Source of the DNA: Actinomycetes bacterium
GTDB taxonomy: Bacteria > Actinomycetota > Acidimicrobiia > Acidimicrobiales > RAAP-2
Assembly: GCA_021850345.1 (NCBI GenBank)
Contig: JAJZMN010000001.1
Span: forward strand, 1-15,657
DNA length: 15,657 bases
Direction: 5' to 3'
Shown: in pieces, positions 1 to 10,475 of the stretch
How positions within the stretch are numbered: the stretch's first letter is position 1
Layout: each line of letters opens with the position of its first letter
The notes under the pieces: generated by a model
Told to the model about the DNA's origin: nothing
Databases searched by the model: none
The model's input: the letters and a program-made list of their open reading frames with translations, nothing else
Program-made: the position numbers and the translations under genes

Positions 1-1
1 G

Positions 2-1357
2 GTGCCGAACGCGCTCGTGCGCGACCGCGTGGAGACCCGCTTCCTGCCGCTGATCGCCCAGACCGTCGCGGTGGCAGCCGGTCGGGCGGTCGACGTGCGC
101 CTGGCGGTGGTCAGCCGCGCCCCCAAGGACCCCGACGACGCGGCGGCACCCGGCGGTGGCGCCAGGGACGATCTCGTGCCCGCAGCGCTCCGTGCCCGCC
201 CGGGCGGGCGAGATCCCCAAGCCCCGGCTCACACGACAGCGCACGCAACACCTCGCACAGCGGCACCTCCGGCGTTCGGCACGCCCGGTGCGCCGCGCGC
301 ACCGGGCCCGCGTGGGCGCGACGCCGGCGCGGTCTCCCTCGACGACCGTTTCACCTTCGACAGCTTCGTCGCCGCCTCCTCCAACCGCTTGGCGCATGCC
401 GCCGCGCAGGCGGTCGCGGAGACGCCCGGTCGCTCCTACAACCCCCTGTTCATCTACGGCGACTCGGGCCTCGGCAAGACCCACCTCCTCCACGCCATCG
501 GGAACTACGTCCAGGAGAACTTCCATTCGCGCAGGGTCCTCTACGTCACGACCGAGACGTTCATGAACGACTTCGTCGACTCGCTGCGCATGGCGACGAC
601 GATGACGTTCAAGCGCCGCTACCGCGAGTGCGACGTCCTGCTGATCGACGACGTGCAATTCATGGAGAACAAGGAGGGTCTCCAAGAGGAGTTCTTCCAC
701 ACCTACAACGACCTGCACGGTGCAGGGAAGCAGATCGTGCTCACCTCGGACCGCCCGCCCAAGTCCATCGAGACCCTCGAGGATCGTCTGCGCAGCCGGT
801 TCATGTCGGGCCTCATCACCGAGGTGGACCCCCCAGACCTCGAGACCCGGCTCGCCATCTTGCAGAAGAAGGCGGAGGCCGACCACGACGACATCCCCGA
901 CGACGTCTTGGGGTTCATCGCGACGCATGTGAAGAACAACATCCGCGAGCTCGAAGGCGCGCTCATCAGGGTCACCGCCTTCGCCAGCCTGAGCCGCGAG
1001 CCCATCTCCTTGGACCTCGCCGAGCGCGTGCTCGCCGACATCGTCTCGTCGGTCGAGCCGCGGCGCATCACCCCGCAGATGATCTTGGAGGCCACGGCCG
1101 CGAGCTACGGCTTCACCATCGACGCGCTCTGCGGCCCGAGCCGCACGCGCCCGCTCGTCACCGCCCGCCAGGTCGCGATGTACCTCGTGCGGAACCTGAC
1201 GGACTACAGCTATCCGGCGATCGCCCGTGTCTTCGGGGGACGCGACCACACGACGGTGATCCACGCCGTGGACAAGATCACCACCCACATGAAGGAGCGA
1301 CGTCAGCTCTACGAGCAGGTCACCGAGCTCACCATCAAGATCCGGAACGGCACGTGA
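2..1357 (+). CDS. dnaA: Chromosomal replication initiator DnaA (5' truncated by window edge)
   Basis: This is the initiator ATPase that binds DnaA boxes and melts oriC. The visible 451 residues begin inside domain I ([17 protein letters not shown] resembles the second half of that domain), so the true start, probably around 50 codons upstream, lies outside the window. The GTG at position 2 is therefore an internal codon. Residues about 41-110 are a Pro/Ala/Gly-rich domain II linker. The AAA+ domain III follows, with Walker A GDSGLGKT (residues 153-160 of the visible part) and Walker B DVLLIDD (211-217). Domain IV carries the DnaA signature ending in RDHTTVIHA (414-422), which contacts the DNA box. 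The frame stops with TGA and is followed by the probable origin and dnaN. The identification is essentially certain. Confidence 0.97.
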   Translation: MPNALVRDRVETRFLPLIAQTVAVAAGRAVDVRLAVVSRAPKDPDDAAAPGGGARDDLVPAALRARPGGRDPQAPAHTTAHATPRTAAPPAFGTPGAPRAPGPRGRDAGAVSLDDRFTFDSFVAASSNRLAHAAAQAVAETPGRSYNPLFIYGDSGLGKTHLLHAIGNYVQENFHSRRVLYVTTETFMNDFVDSLRMATTMTFKRRYRECDVLLIDDVQFMENKEGLQEEFFHTYNDLHGAGKQIVLTSDRPPKSIETLEDRLRSRFMSGLITEVDPPDLETRLAILQKKAEADHDDIPDDVLGFIATHVKNNIRELEGALIRVTAFASLSREPISLDLAERVLADIVSSVEPRRITPQMILEATAASYGFTIDALCGPSRTRPLVTARQVAMYLVRNLTDYSYPAIARVFGGRDHTTVIHAVDKITTHMKERRQLYEQVTELTIKIRNGT

Positions 1358-1661
1358 GCCGCTCCCTGCGACGCCGTTGTGGAAAACGCGCTGGAGTGCT
1401 GTGGACCGGTGCCCTCCCCCTCCACAGCGGCCCACAGCGCTGCGGCGAAACGCTCGTCGTCGTCCCCCGTCGCCGCGCCGGCCGTGGACATCTGGACGCG
1501 CTGGACCAGGGAAGACAGACTCTCGTCCACAATCCCCAGCACTATTACCCTCGTAGGTTCTTCTTCACACCACACATCGAGCTCCCCCGCCCGGTGCTCC
1601 GACCACGCACCCCCGGTGCCCACGGAGCCCGGCGAGGGGAGGGGCGGGAAAGGACGACGTC
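1358..1661. other. Probable origin of replication (oriC) in the dnaA-dnaN gap
   Basis: This 304-base gap has no convincing gene. Nonamers like the actinobacterial DnaA box TTGTCCACA or the general TTWTNCACA lie at 1378-1386 (minus strand, TTTTCCACA, full match to TTWTNCACA), 1400-1408 (minus, CGGTCCACA), 1483-1491 (minus, ATGTCCACG), 1523-1531 (plus, TCGTCCACA, one mismatch) and 1561-1569 (plus, TTCTTCACA, one mismatch). A weaker one is at 1418-1426. Positions about 1531-1570 are AT-richer than the surroundings and could be the unwinding element. They also contain TAGGTT (1554-1559), a possible -10 for dnaN. The location between dnaA and dnaN is the usual actinobacterial origin site. That this is the working origin is inference. 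Confidence 0.7.
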
Positions 1662-2783
1662 GTGAAGTTCCGGGCCGAACGAGACTTCCTTGCAGAGGTC
1701 CTTGTGACCGCGGGCCGAGCCACGGGCGGGCGCGCCGGCGGGTCGGTGGTGCTGTCAGGTCTGCTCCTGCGCTCGACGGGCAACCATCTCGAGGTGACCG
1801 GGACGGACCGTGACCTCACCATCCAGGTCGATCACGAGGTGATCGGCATCGACGACGGCACCTGTGTCGTGCCCGCGCGCCTCACCGCCGACGTCGTGCG
1901 CTCTCTCGAGCCCGGTGCGGTGACCGTGGAGGCCGAGCACGACAGTGTCGAGATCTCGAGCGCCCGTGCCCGCTTCGCGCTGCGGGGCTTTCCGGCGGTG
2001 GAGTACCCCACACTGCCAAAGCCCGGGGAGCCCAAGGTCACGCTGCCCCGGGGGATGCTCGGAGAGGCACTTCGTCAGGTCGTGCGCGCCGCATCCAACG
2101 ACGACGCCCGGCCGCTTCTGACCGGCGTCCTGCTCGCCAACGAGCCCGGCGGCGTGCGGCTCGTGGCGACCGACTCCTATCGCCTGGCGTTGCGCGACCT
2201 GCGCGCGAGCGCATCACTGGGCGACGGTGGCGACGTGCTCGTCCCCGCCCGGGCGCTCGCCGAGCTCCAGCGGCTCTCGACCGGCGCGACGGGAGACGCA
2301 GAGACGGACGGCGGCGAGATCGGAGTGTCCATGGGGAGCTCGGAGATCACGTTCACCTGCGGGGAGGTCCGCATCACGACCCGGCTTCTCGAGGGCACCT
2401 ATCCCGACTACAACCAGCTCATCCCCGACCACTATCCCAACCGCCTGCACGTACGGCCCGCGTCCCTGCTCGCGGCACTCCGACGAGTGCGCCTGTTAGT
2501 GCGGGACAACACGACCCCCGTGCGCCTCTCGATGCGTCCGAACGGCGTCGACCTCACCGTCGTCTCACAAGAGGTCGGCGACGCGAGCGAGACGGTCGAC
2601 GGGGACTTCACGGGCGAGGATCTCGTGATCGCGTTCAACCCGAGCTACCTCATCGACGGCGTCGAGGCGGTGATCGACGACGAGGTCTTCTTGGAGAGCG
2701 ACACGCCCGCGCGTCCAGCGACGGTGCGTGCGGCAGGACGCGACGACTTCCGGTACCTCTTGATGCCGGTGCGGGTCTCCTGA
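1662..2783 (+). CDS. dnaN: DNA polymerase III beta subunit (sliding clamp)
   Basis: The protein is the ring-shaped processivity clamp that tethers the replicative polymerase and also binds repair polymerases, MutS and ligase. At 373 residues it has the normal family length for three repeated clamp domains. The N-terminus MKFRAERDFLAEVL and the C-terminus ending YLLMPVRVS, close to the conserved MPMRL peptide-binding tail, are both intact. The GTG start at 1662 is supported by AAAGGA at 1649-1654 with a 7-base spacer and by full N-terminal homology. The central part contains the typical ATDSYRLA stretch. It lies directly downstream of the putative origin and directly upstream of recF. Confidence 0.97.
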   Translation: MKFRAERDFLAEVLVTAGRATGGRAGGSVVLSGLLLRSTGNHLEVTGTDRDLTIQVDHEVIGIDDGTCVVPARLTADVVRSLEPGAVTVEAEHDSVEISSARARFALRGFPAVEYPTLPKPGEPKVTLPRGMLGEALRQVVRAASNDDARPLLTGVLLANEPGGVRLVATDSYRLALRDLRASASLGDGGDVLVPARALAELQRLSTGATGDAETDGGEIGVSMGSSEITFTCGEVRITTRLLEGTYPDYNQLIPDHYPNRLHVRPASLLAALRRVRLLVRDNTTPVRLSMRPNGVDLTVVSQEVGDASETVDGDFTGEDLVIAFNPSYLIDGVEAVIDDEVFLESDTPARPATVRAAGRDDFRYLLMPVRVS

Positions 2784-3976
2784 GCGACGCGTACCCGACC
2801 AGGCTCCGGCGCCTCGAGCTGATCGACGTGCGGCCGTTCGCCTCCGCGGTGCTCGAGCCCGACCCCGACGGGGTGACGGTGCTCACCGGTCCGAACGGCT
2901 CGGGCAAGACCACGCTGCTCGAAGCCGTCGCCTACCTCGGATCCCAACGCGCGCTGCGCACCGCGGCGCGAGACGTGATGGTGCGGGCAGGGGCTGAACG
3001 CGCCATCGTGCGCGCACTGTGCACACGAGAGGGCCGGCCGTTGCTCGTCGAGTCCGAGCTGCTGGCGACCGGCGTGGCACGCACCCAGGTCAATCGTCAG
3101 GCCGTGCGTGGGCGCGCCGCGCTCGCACGGGCTCTGCCCGTGAGCATCTTCTCCCCCGACGATCTGGGCATCGTCCAGGGCCCACCTTCTCGTCGTAGAG
3201 AGGTCCTCGACGCGACGCTACGGGTCCTCGACGCGACGGCGGCTCAGGACCTCGACGATCTCGAACGCGTGCTCCGCCAGCGTGGCGCGTTGCTGCGTCA
3301 GGCAGGAGGACGTCTGTCCACCGAGATCGAGACGACGCTCGACGTGTGGGACGCACGCCTTGCCAGTGCCGGCGGCGCCGTCGCCACCGCGCGCGCGGCG
3401 CTCGTGGACCAGCTCGGGCCGTTTGTGGCAGACGCGTACGGCGCGATCGCAGCGGACTCTGCCCGTGAGGCTCGAGAGGGAGGGGTCCGTGAGGCTCGAG
3501 AGGGGACCCGCTCGGAGCTGACAGGAGCGCTGGGCACCGACGTCGGGGAAGCACGGGGTCGAGACAGCGTGGCCCTGACCTACCGGCGCTCGTGGGACGG
3601 GACGCTCGCCGACGCGCTCGCCGCCAGCCGACGCGACGACGTGCGTCGGGCAACGTCGACGGTCGGACCTCAGCGCGACGACCTCTCGTTCTCGCTCGGC
3701 GCGCGCGACGCGCGCGTCGCCGCGTCACAAGGAGAGCAGCGAACGGTCGCCCTGGCGCTGCGCCTGGGTGTCCACCGACTGGTCACCGACCGGGTGGGCG
3801 CGCCGCCACTGCTGCTGCTCGACGACGTCTTCTCCGAGCTCGACCCGGTGCGGAGCCTCGCCCTCGTGCGCTACCTGCCACCGGGACAGGCGCTGCTCAC
3901 GACCGCGGCCGAGCTGCCCGATGGCGTGGAGGTCGCCGCGCGCCTCGACGTGCGGACGCTCGGGGAGCGGCCGTGA
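2780..3976 (+). CDS. recF: DNA replication and repair protein RecF; start uncertain (CTG 2780 or GTG 2828)
   Basis: RecF is an SMC-like ATPase that loads RecA at single-strand gaps with RecO and RecR. Counting from GTG 2828, Walker A GPNGSGKT is at residues 21-28. Near the C-terminus are the QGEQRTVALALRL signature and Walker B LLLLDDVFSELD. RecF homology begins upstream of this GTG: the codons from about 2798 read TRLRRLELIDVR, which matches the first beta-strand of the family. No ATG, GTG or TTG lies in frame between that region and the dnaN stop. The only start-like codon upstream of it is CTG 2780, whose last two bases and the next base form the dnaN TGA. I give the longer form because it restores the N-terminus; a conventional annotation would begin at 2828. 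Residues encoded around 3463-3540 form an Arg/Glu-rich insertion containing a tandem repeat. The 3' end overlaps the next gene by GTGA. Confidence 0.93.
   Translation: MSDAYPTRLRRLELIDVRPFASAVLEPDPDGVTVLTGPNGSGKTTLLEAVAYLGSQRALRTAARDVMVRAGAERAIVRALCTREGRPLLVESELLATGVARTQVNRQAVRGRAALARALPVSIFSPDDLGIVQGPPSRRREVLDATLRVLDATAAQDLDDLERVLRQRGALLRQAGGRLSTEIETTLDVWDARLASAGGAVATARAALVDQLGPFVADAYGAIAADSAREAREGGVREAREGTRSELTGALGTDVGEARGRDSVALTYRRSWDGTLADALAASRRDDVRRATSTVGPQRDDLSFSLGARDARVAASQGEQRTVALALRLGVHRLVTDRVGAPPLLLLDDVFSELDPVRSLALVRYLPPGQALLTTAAELPDGVEVAARLDVRTLGERP
3463..3504. repeat. 24-bp-period direct repeat inside recF
   Basis: An identical 18-base segment (CCGTGAGGCTCGAGAGGG) occurs at 3463-3480 and again at 3487-3504. 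The period is 24 bases, so the reading frame is kept. It encodes two copies of a REAREG-like motif in a charged segment of RecF and looks like a local duplication. Confidence 0.85.
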
Positions 3977-4392
3977 ACGTGCCGACGCCCCCTCCTCGGC
4001 GCGCCCGGGGGCGGCGCGGTCGCCCCGGGATCGATCGAGGTCCCCAGGCCATCGCCGACGCGCTCGACGAGGTGTTGGCCGGCCTCATGCCGCCTCGCTC
4101 GCCCTCCGGCCCGCCCGATGGTGACGGCCCGGGGCGCACGGACTCTGTCGGCGCGCCATCGGCCGCCGTGTGGGGCACGGTGTTCTCGCGCTGGGAAGAG
4201 CTCGTCGGAGCGTCGCTCGCCCGCCACGCCCGCCCCCTGCGGCTCGAGGCCGGCGTGCTCGTCGTGGCGGTCGACCGCCCACCATGGGCGACCCAGGTGC
4301 GCGCGCTTGCCCCCGGGATCCTCGAGCGCCTGGCCGAGCACAGTGGCGAGGAGCTCGAGCGCCTCGACGTGGTGGTGCGCCCCCCGTCGTGA
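3973..4392 (+). CDS. dciA: DciA-family (DUF721) protein, probable replicative helicase loader
   Basis: DciA proteins help load or activate the DnaB helicase in the many bacteria that lack DnaC or DnaI. The 139-residue product has a basic Pro/Arg-rich N-terminus. Its DUF721 core runs from about WEELVG to the C-terminus, with the family-typical pattern of a Trp helix, a short beta hairpin (GVLVVAVDRPPWATQ) and the helix VRALAPGILERL. The GTG at 3973 overlaps the recF stop as GTGA and has GGGGAG at 3962-3967 upstream. A second GTG at 3979 is possible. The same frame is open further upstream within recF, but that part shows no homology and is a shadow. The position between recF and gyrB is typical for actinobacteria. 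The helicase-loading role is inferred from the family. Confidence 0.87.
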   Translation: MNVPTPPPRRARGRRGRPGIDRGPQAIADALDEVLAGLMPPRSPSGPPDGDGPGRTDSVGAPSAAVWGTVFSRWEELVGASLARHARPLRLEAGVLVVAVDRPPWATQVRALAPGILERLAEHSGEELERLDVVVRPPS

Positions 4393-6601
<2,209 letters not shown>

Positions 6602-6618
6602 GGACGCACACCCCCCAC

Positions 6619-9117
6619 ATGGCGAGACGCTCTCTTGGAACAGGCGCCGGCACGAACGGCAACGACACCGGCGCGCCGTCCGACGGCGACGACGCAGTCC
6701 TCGGGTTCATCGAGCCCATCGAGATCCAAGAGGAGATGGAGCGATCGTTCCTCGAGTACTCCATGTCGGTCATCGTGTCGCGGGCGCTCCCCGACGTGCG
6801 CGACGGCTTGAAGCCGGTACACCGGCGGATCCTCTACTCGATGTTCGACCAGAACCTCCGTCCCGACCGCCCGCACGTGAAGTGCGCAGCGGTCGTGGGC
6901 GAGGTCATGGGGACCTACCACCCCCACGGTGACAGCGCGATCTACGACGCGCTCGTCCGCATGGTGCAGGACTTCTCCATGCGCCACCCGCTCATCGACG
7001 GTCACGGCAGCTTCGGCGGCCCCGGGCCCGAAGAGGGACCTGCTGCCATGCGCTACACGGAGTGCCGGCTCCAGTCGCTCGCGCTCGATCTCATGGCAGG
7101 CATCGACGAGGAGACGGTCGACTTCGCGCCGAACTACTCCAACAGCGCCGAGGAGCCGGTCGTGCTCCCGGCGCGCTTCCCGAACCTGCTCGTGAACGGC
7201 TCGCAGGGCATCGCGGTCGGCATGGCGACGAACATCCCGCCGCACAACATGCGCGAGGTGATCGACGCCACGGTCCACCTCCTCGAGCACCCCGAGGCGG
7301 GGCCCGACGACCTCATGCAGTTCGTGAAGGGTCCCGACTTCCCGACGGGGGCGCAGATCCTCGGGCGGCAGGGCATTCTCGACGCCTACCGCACCGGTCG
7401 CGGATCGGTGAAGATGCGCGCGGTCGCCGAGATCGAAGAGGGCCGCGACGCCACCCGCATCGTCGTCACCGAGCTGCCCTACCAGACGTCGGTCCCCGTC
7501 ATCCACCAAAAGATCGACGACCTGGTGCGTGCCGGCGACATCGACGGCATTGCAGAGGTGCTCGACTCCTCGGCGGGACGCCAGACGCGCCTCGTCATCC
7601 GCTTGAAGCGCGACGCGAACGCGAACGTCGTCCTGAACAAGCTCTACAAGCACACGCCGCTGCAGACGAACTTCGGCGTGAACATGCTCGCCCTCGTCGA
7701 CGGCGTTCCCCGGACCTTGAACCTTGCACAGGCGCTGACGCACTACGTCGCCCACCAGATCGAAGTCGTCCGTCGACGCTCCGAGTTCCGGCTGCGCAAG
7801 GCACAGGCGCGCGCGCACATCGTGGAGGGCCTGCTCCGCGCGATCGACATGCTGGACGCGGTCATCGCGGCGATCCGGGCGTCCGACGACCGTGGGGCGG
7901 CCCGCGCCGCCCTCATGGCCGATCCGTTCGGCTTCAGCGAGGAGCAGGCGAACCACATCTTGGACATGACGCTCGGCAGGCTCACCCGGCTCGGGCGCTC
8001 CGAGCTCGAAGAGGAGATGGCCCAGCTGCGTCAGACCATCGCAGAGCTCGAGTCGATCCTCGCCGACCCCGCCAGGCTGCGCGGAGTGATCGCGTCGGAG
8101 ATGACCGCGATCAAGGAGAAGTTCGCCGACGAGCGCCGCACCCTCATCACCCACGACCCGGGCGAGCTGGGTGTCGAGGACCTGGTCGCCGACGAGGAGA
8201 TCGTGGTGACCACGACCGCCGCGGGCTACGTGAAGTCGGTGTCGGCGGACGCCTTCCGCACCCAGGGTCGCGGTGGGCGCGGGGTGCAGGGCGCGCGCCT
8301 GAAAGAGGAGGATCTCGTCACCAACGTCGTGCACACGACGACGCTCTCCTACCTGCTCTTGTTCTCCAACCGCGGCCGTGTCTACCGGCTGCGCGGCCAC
8401 GAGATCCCGATGAAGGAGCGCACCGCGCGCGGGACTGCGCTCGTGAACCTGCTGCCGCTCGAGACCGGCGAGACCATCCAGGCGGTCATCGAGACGAGGG
8501 ACTTCCCCACCGACCACTACCTCGTGTTCGCGACCGCGCGCGGCCAGGTGAAGAAGACGCCGTTCAGCGACTACGACAAGTCGCGGCGGGAGGGCTTCAT
8601 CGCCATCAACCTGCGGGACGGCGACGAGCTCGTCCGGGTGGTGACGACCACCGGCGGGGACGACCTGTTCGTGGTGACGAGCAGCGGGATGACCATCCGC
8701 TTCTCAGAAGACGACGTCCGCCCGATGGGACGCGACGCGGCCGGGGTGCGCGGCATCCGGTTGCGCGACGGCGACGAGGTGGTGTCCTTGGACGTCGCGC
8801 GAGATGACGCCGACATCCTTCTCGTCACCGACGCCGGTTATGGCAAGCGGACCAAGATCGAACGGTTCAATCGCCAGGCACGTGGCGGCCAGGGGGTGCG
8901 CGGCATCCGGCTCACCGCGAAACGCGGGCGGGTCGTCGCGGCGTTCATGGTGGGGCTCGACGAGGAGATCCTGCTCGTGTCGAGTGGTGGCGTCGTGATC
9001 CGCACCTCGGTACGCGAGATCGCGTCCCAAGGGCGAGACGCGACCGGGGTGCGCGTCATGAACCTGGACGACGGTCAGTCTGTCGCGGCGGTTGCCCCCG
9101 TCGCCGGGAGCGAGTGA
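6619..9117 (+). CDS. gyrA: DNA gyrase subunit A
   Basis: GyrA is the strand-cutting and DNA-wrapping subunit of gyrase. It has 832 residues, a normal length. The N-terminal breakage-reunion domain carries the active-site tyrosine Y146 in AMRYTECRL. Its quinolone-determining region reads HPHGDSAIYD, so it keeps Ser106 and Asp110 at the E. coli Ser83 and Asp87 positions. The C-terminal beta-pinwheel carries the GyrA-box QGRGGRG (549-555), needed for wrapping, and a second related QARGGQG motif further on. The ATG at 6619 starts a typical variable lead before FIEPIEIQEEMERSFLEYSM. The nearest SD-like TGAGGA (6599-6604) is 14 bases away, a long spacer, so coupling to gyrB translation is likely. 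Confidence 0.98.
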   Translation: MARRSLGTGAGTNGNDTGAPSDGDDAVLGFIEPIEIQEEMERSFLEYSMSVIVSRALPDVRDGLKPVHRRILYSMFDQNLRPDRPHVKCAAVVGEVMGTYHPHGDSAIYDALVRMVQDFSMRHPLIDGHGSFGGPGPEEGPAAMRYTECRLQSLALDLMAGIDEETVDFAPNYSNSAEEPVVLPARFPNLLVNGSQGIAVGMATNIPPHNMREVIDATVHLLEHPEAGPDDLMQFVKGPDFPTGAQILGRQGILDAYRTGRGSVKMRAVAEIEEGRDATRIVVTELPYQTSVPVIHQKIDDLVRAGDIDGIAEVLDSSAGRQTRLVIRLKRDANANVVLNKLYKHTPLQTNFGVNMLALVDGVPRTLNLAQALTHYVAHQIEVVRRRSEFRLRKAQARAHIVEGLLRAIDMLDAVIAAIRASDDRGAARAALMADPFGFSEEQANHILDMTLGRLTRLGRSELEEEMAQLRQTIAELESILADPARLRGVIASEMTAIKEKFADERRTLITHDPGELGVEDLVADEEIVVTTTAAGYVKSVSADAFRTQGRGGRGVQGARLKEEDLVTNVVHTTTLSYLLLFSNRGRVYRLRGHEIPMKERTARGTALVNLLPLETGETIQAVIETRDFPTDHYLVFATARGQVKKTPFSDYDKSRREGFIAINLRDGDELVRVVTTTGGDDLFVVTSSGMTIRFSEDDVRPMGRDAAGVRGIRLRDGDEVVSLDVARDDADILLVTDAGYGKRTKIERFNRQARGGQGVRGIRLTAKRGRVVAAFMVGLDEEILLVSSGGVVIRTSVREIASQGRDATGVRVMNLDDGQSVAAVAPVAGSE

Positions 9118-9137
9118 AGGCTCGCACCAGGAGCGCT

Positions 9138-9173
9138 CGCCATGCTCGCGCGTCGAGGCGGGCGAGCATGGCG
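9138..9173. terminator. Perfect 12-bp hairpin between convergent gyrA and the RodZ-like gene
   Basis: CGCCATGCTCGC at 9138-9149 pairs perfectly with GCGAGCATGGCG at 9162-9173 across a 12-base loop. It begins 20 bases after the gyrA stop and ends 9 bases before the end of the convergent gene, so it could terminate both. There is no T-tract, which is common in high-GC bacteria. The hairpin is directly visible; termination is inferred. Confidence 0.65.
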
Positions 9174-9182
9174 GCACGCGGC

Positions 9183-10475
9183 TCAGTGCGCGGGACGGAT
9201 CGTGAAGCGGTAGGGCGCCGTCGCGGGCGCGGTCGGGGGGAGCTGGCCCGCGGCCGAGGTCACCGAGAGACGACCCGAAGTGGCGCCCACCTCCACCACG
9301 AGCGTGGTGGTCGCCGGGAAGGACTTCTGGCTCCCCGCGCCGAGCGCGCCCTCGTAGGTCGGCGACGACGATGTGGCCGGCGTCACGTCGATCCAGCACG
9401 GACCCCCCACAGCACGTACGGTCACGAGGAACTTCGGGGCGCCGGCGTCGACGACCGCACTCGTCGACGACGTCTCGAGCACGCGAAGTGCTGCGCTCGT
9501 CCGGTCCGACGTGTGCGACGCCGTGGCGCCGGCAGTGGCACCCTTCGCCGGTGAGGCGGCGGCCGTGCCACCGCCGGCGGTCGTCGGTCGTGACGCAGGT
9601 CCATGGGCGGCGAGGGAGGTGGAAGCCTTGGTGAGGCCGATCCGCTGGAGCCAGGACGGGTGCAGGCGGTCGATGGCGAGGATCGCCGCGCCGGCGATGA
9701 CCGCCAGCGAGACGACCATGATCGCAGCTTGGAGGGCGGCGGGGACGTGACGCCGCCGTCGCACGATCTGTGTGCTGCGCGCCCGGACCGCTGGCGCCAT
9801 CCCGGTGTCGGAGAACGCGTCTGCCACCCACGAGCCGGCCACCCACGAGCCGGCCATCCACGGGCCGGCCATCCACGGGCCGGCGGCGTCGTAGCCCCCG
9901 GGTGGCGGCGCGATGCGTGAGATCGCCGACGTCGGCGTTGTCGCGCCATCGAGGGCGGCGGTGTGGCCGGGGGATGCCGGCGCTCGGGGGGTCTCTTCGA
10001 CGCGCCCGGTTGGCTCTTCGACGCGCCCGGCGGGCTCGGGCGAGACAGCTCCCGCAGGGCTTGGTGCCGAATTGCCCTGCGAGAACGCGGGGAACGCAGC
10101 CGTCGGCCCTGTCTCGAGGCGGGCGGGACCCTCGGGCACCGGAGCGCCGAAAAGCCGGTGCTGCCCGCCGCGCGTCGGCCAGTCCTCGAGGATGGCCAGC
10201 GCGAAACGGTCGCCGGGAAGCCCGAGGAAGTCGGCGTACCGACGCACGGTCTTGAGCGTCGAGAGCCCGTCTCGTTCGGTGAGCTGGCCCGTCTCCGCCG
10301 CTCGCAGCAGGCCCTCTGGGACGCCGATGCGCTCGCTCACGTCGCGAAGCGACAGGCCTTGGCGCGTGCGCGCGCGGTACAGCAGGCGCCCGACGTCGGC
10401 GACGGTGAACCCGAGGACCGTCCCGGTCGCGTCGGACGGGTCGACAGATTTCCTCGCACGATCCGTCCGTAGCAA
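9183..10475 (-). CDS. RodZ-like protein: N-terminal HTH, single transmembrane helix, C-terminal DUF4115-like domain
   Basis: RodZ-type proteins are membrane proteins whose cytoplasmic HTH domain binds MreB in rod-shaped bacteria; some actinobacterial relatives may act otherwise. Residues about 28-85 form an Xre/HTH_25-like domain (VGRLLYRARTRQGLSLRDVS). Residues 100-240 are a low-complexity Pro/Gly/Ala linker with Trp-containing 5-residue repeats (198-218). A basic stretch RRRRHVP precedes one membrane helix (about 246-268). A Ser/Thr/Ala-rich stalk follows, then a C-terminal beta domain (349-427; FLVTVRAVGGPCWIDV) like DUF4115. The TTG start (10473-10475) has AAAGG seven bases upstream on the minus strand. 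It is convergent with gyrA and divergent from the transporter. No mreB is visible, so a cell-shape role is inference. Confidence 0.78.
   Translation of the reverse strand: MLRTDRARKSVDPSDATGTVLGFTVADVGRLLYRARTRQGLSLRDVSERIGVPEGLLRAAETGQLTERDGLSTLKTVRRYADFLGLPGDRFALAILEDWPTRGGQHRLFGAPVPEGPARLETGPTAAFPAFSQGNSAPSPAGAVSPEPAGRVEEPTGRVEETPRAPASPGHTAALDGATTPTSAISRIAPPPGGYDAAGPWMAGPWMAGSWVAGSWVADAFSDTGMAPAVRARSTQIVRRRRHVPAALQAAIMVVSLAVIAGAAILAIDRLHPSWLQRIGLTKASTSLAAHGPASRPTTAGGGTAAASPAKGATAGATASHTSDRTSAALRVLETSSTSAVVDAGAPKFLVTVRAVGGPCWIDVTPATSSSPTYEGALGAGSQKSFPATTTLVVEVGATSGRLSVTSAAGQLPPTAPATAPYRFTIRPAH
9825..9884. repeat. Four 15-bp tandem units in the RodZ-like linker
   Basis: Units at 9825-9839, 9840-9854, 9855-9869 and 9870-9884 come in two near-identical pairs (CACCCACGAGCCGGC twice, then CATCCACGGGCCGGC twice). 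On the minus strand they encode successive MAGPW and VAGSW-type pentapeptides just before the membrane segment. Confidence 0.9.
9993..10030. repeat. 21-bp-period direct repeat in the RodZ-like linker
   Basis: The 17-mer CTCTTCGACGCGCCCGG occurs at 9993-10009 and 10014-10030. On the minus strand it encodes the repeated GRVEE-like motif at residues about 150-161. The period is a multiple of three, so the frame is kept. Confidence 0.85.

Noticed and set aside
7062..8807. 581-codon plus-strand frame inside gyrA
   Set aside because: It is an out-of-frame, Arg/Ala-rich reading of gyrA with no start context or family similarity.
9118..9182. tRNA genes downstream of gyrA, as in many actinobacteria
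   Set aside because: The 65-base gap holds only the hairpin; no cloverleaf or tRNA-like sequence is seen.
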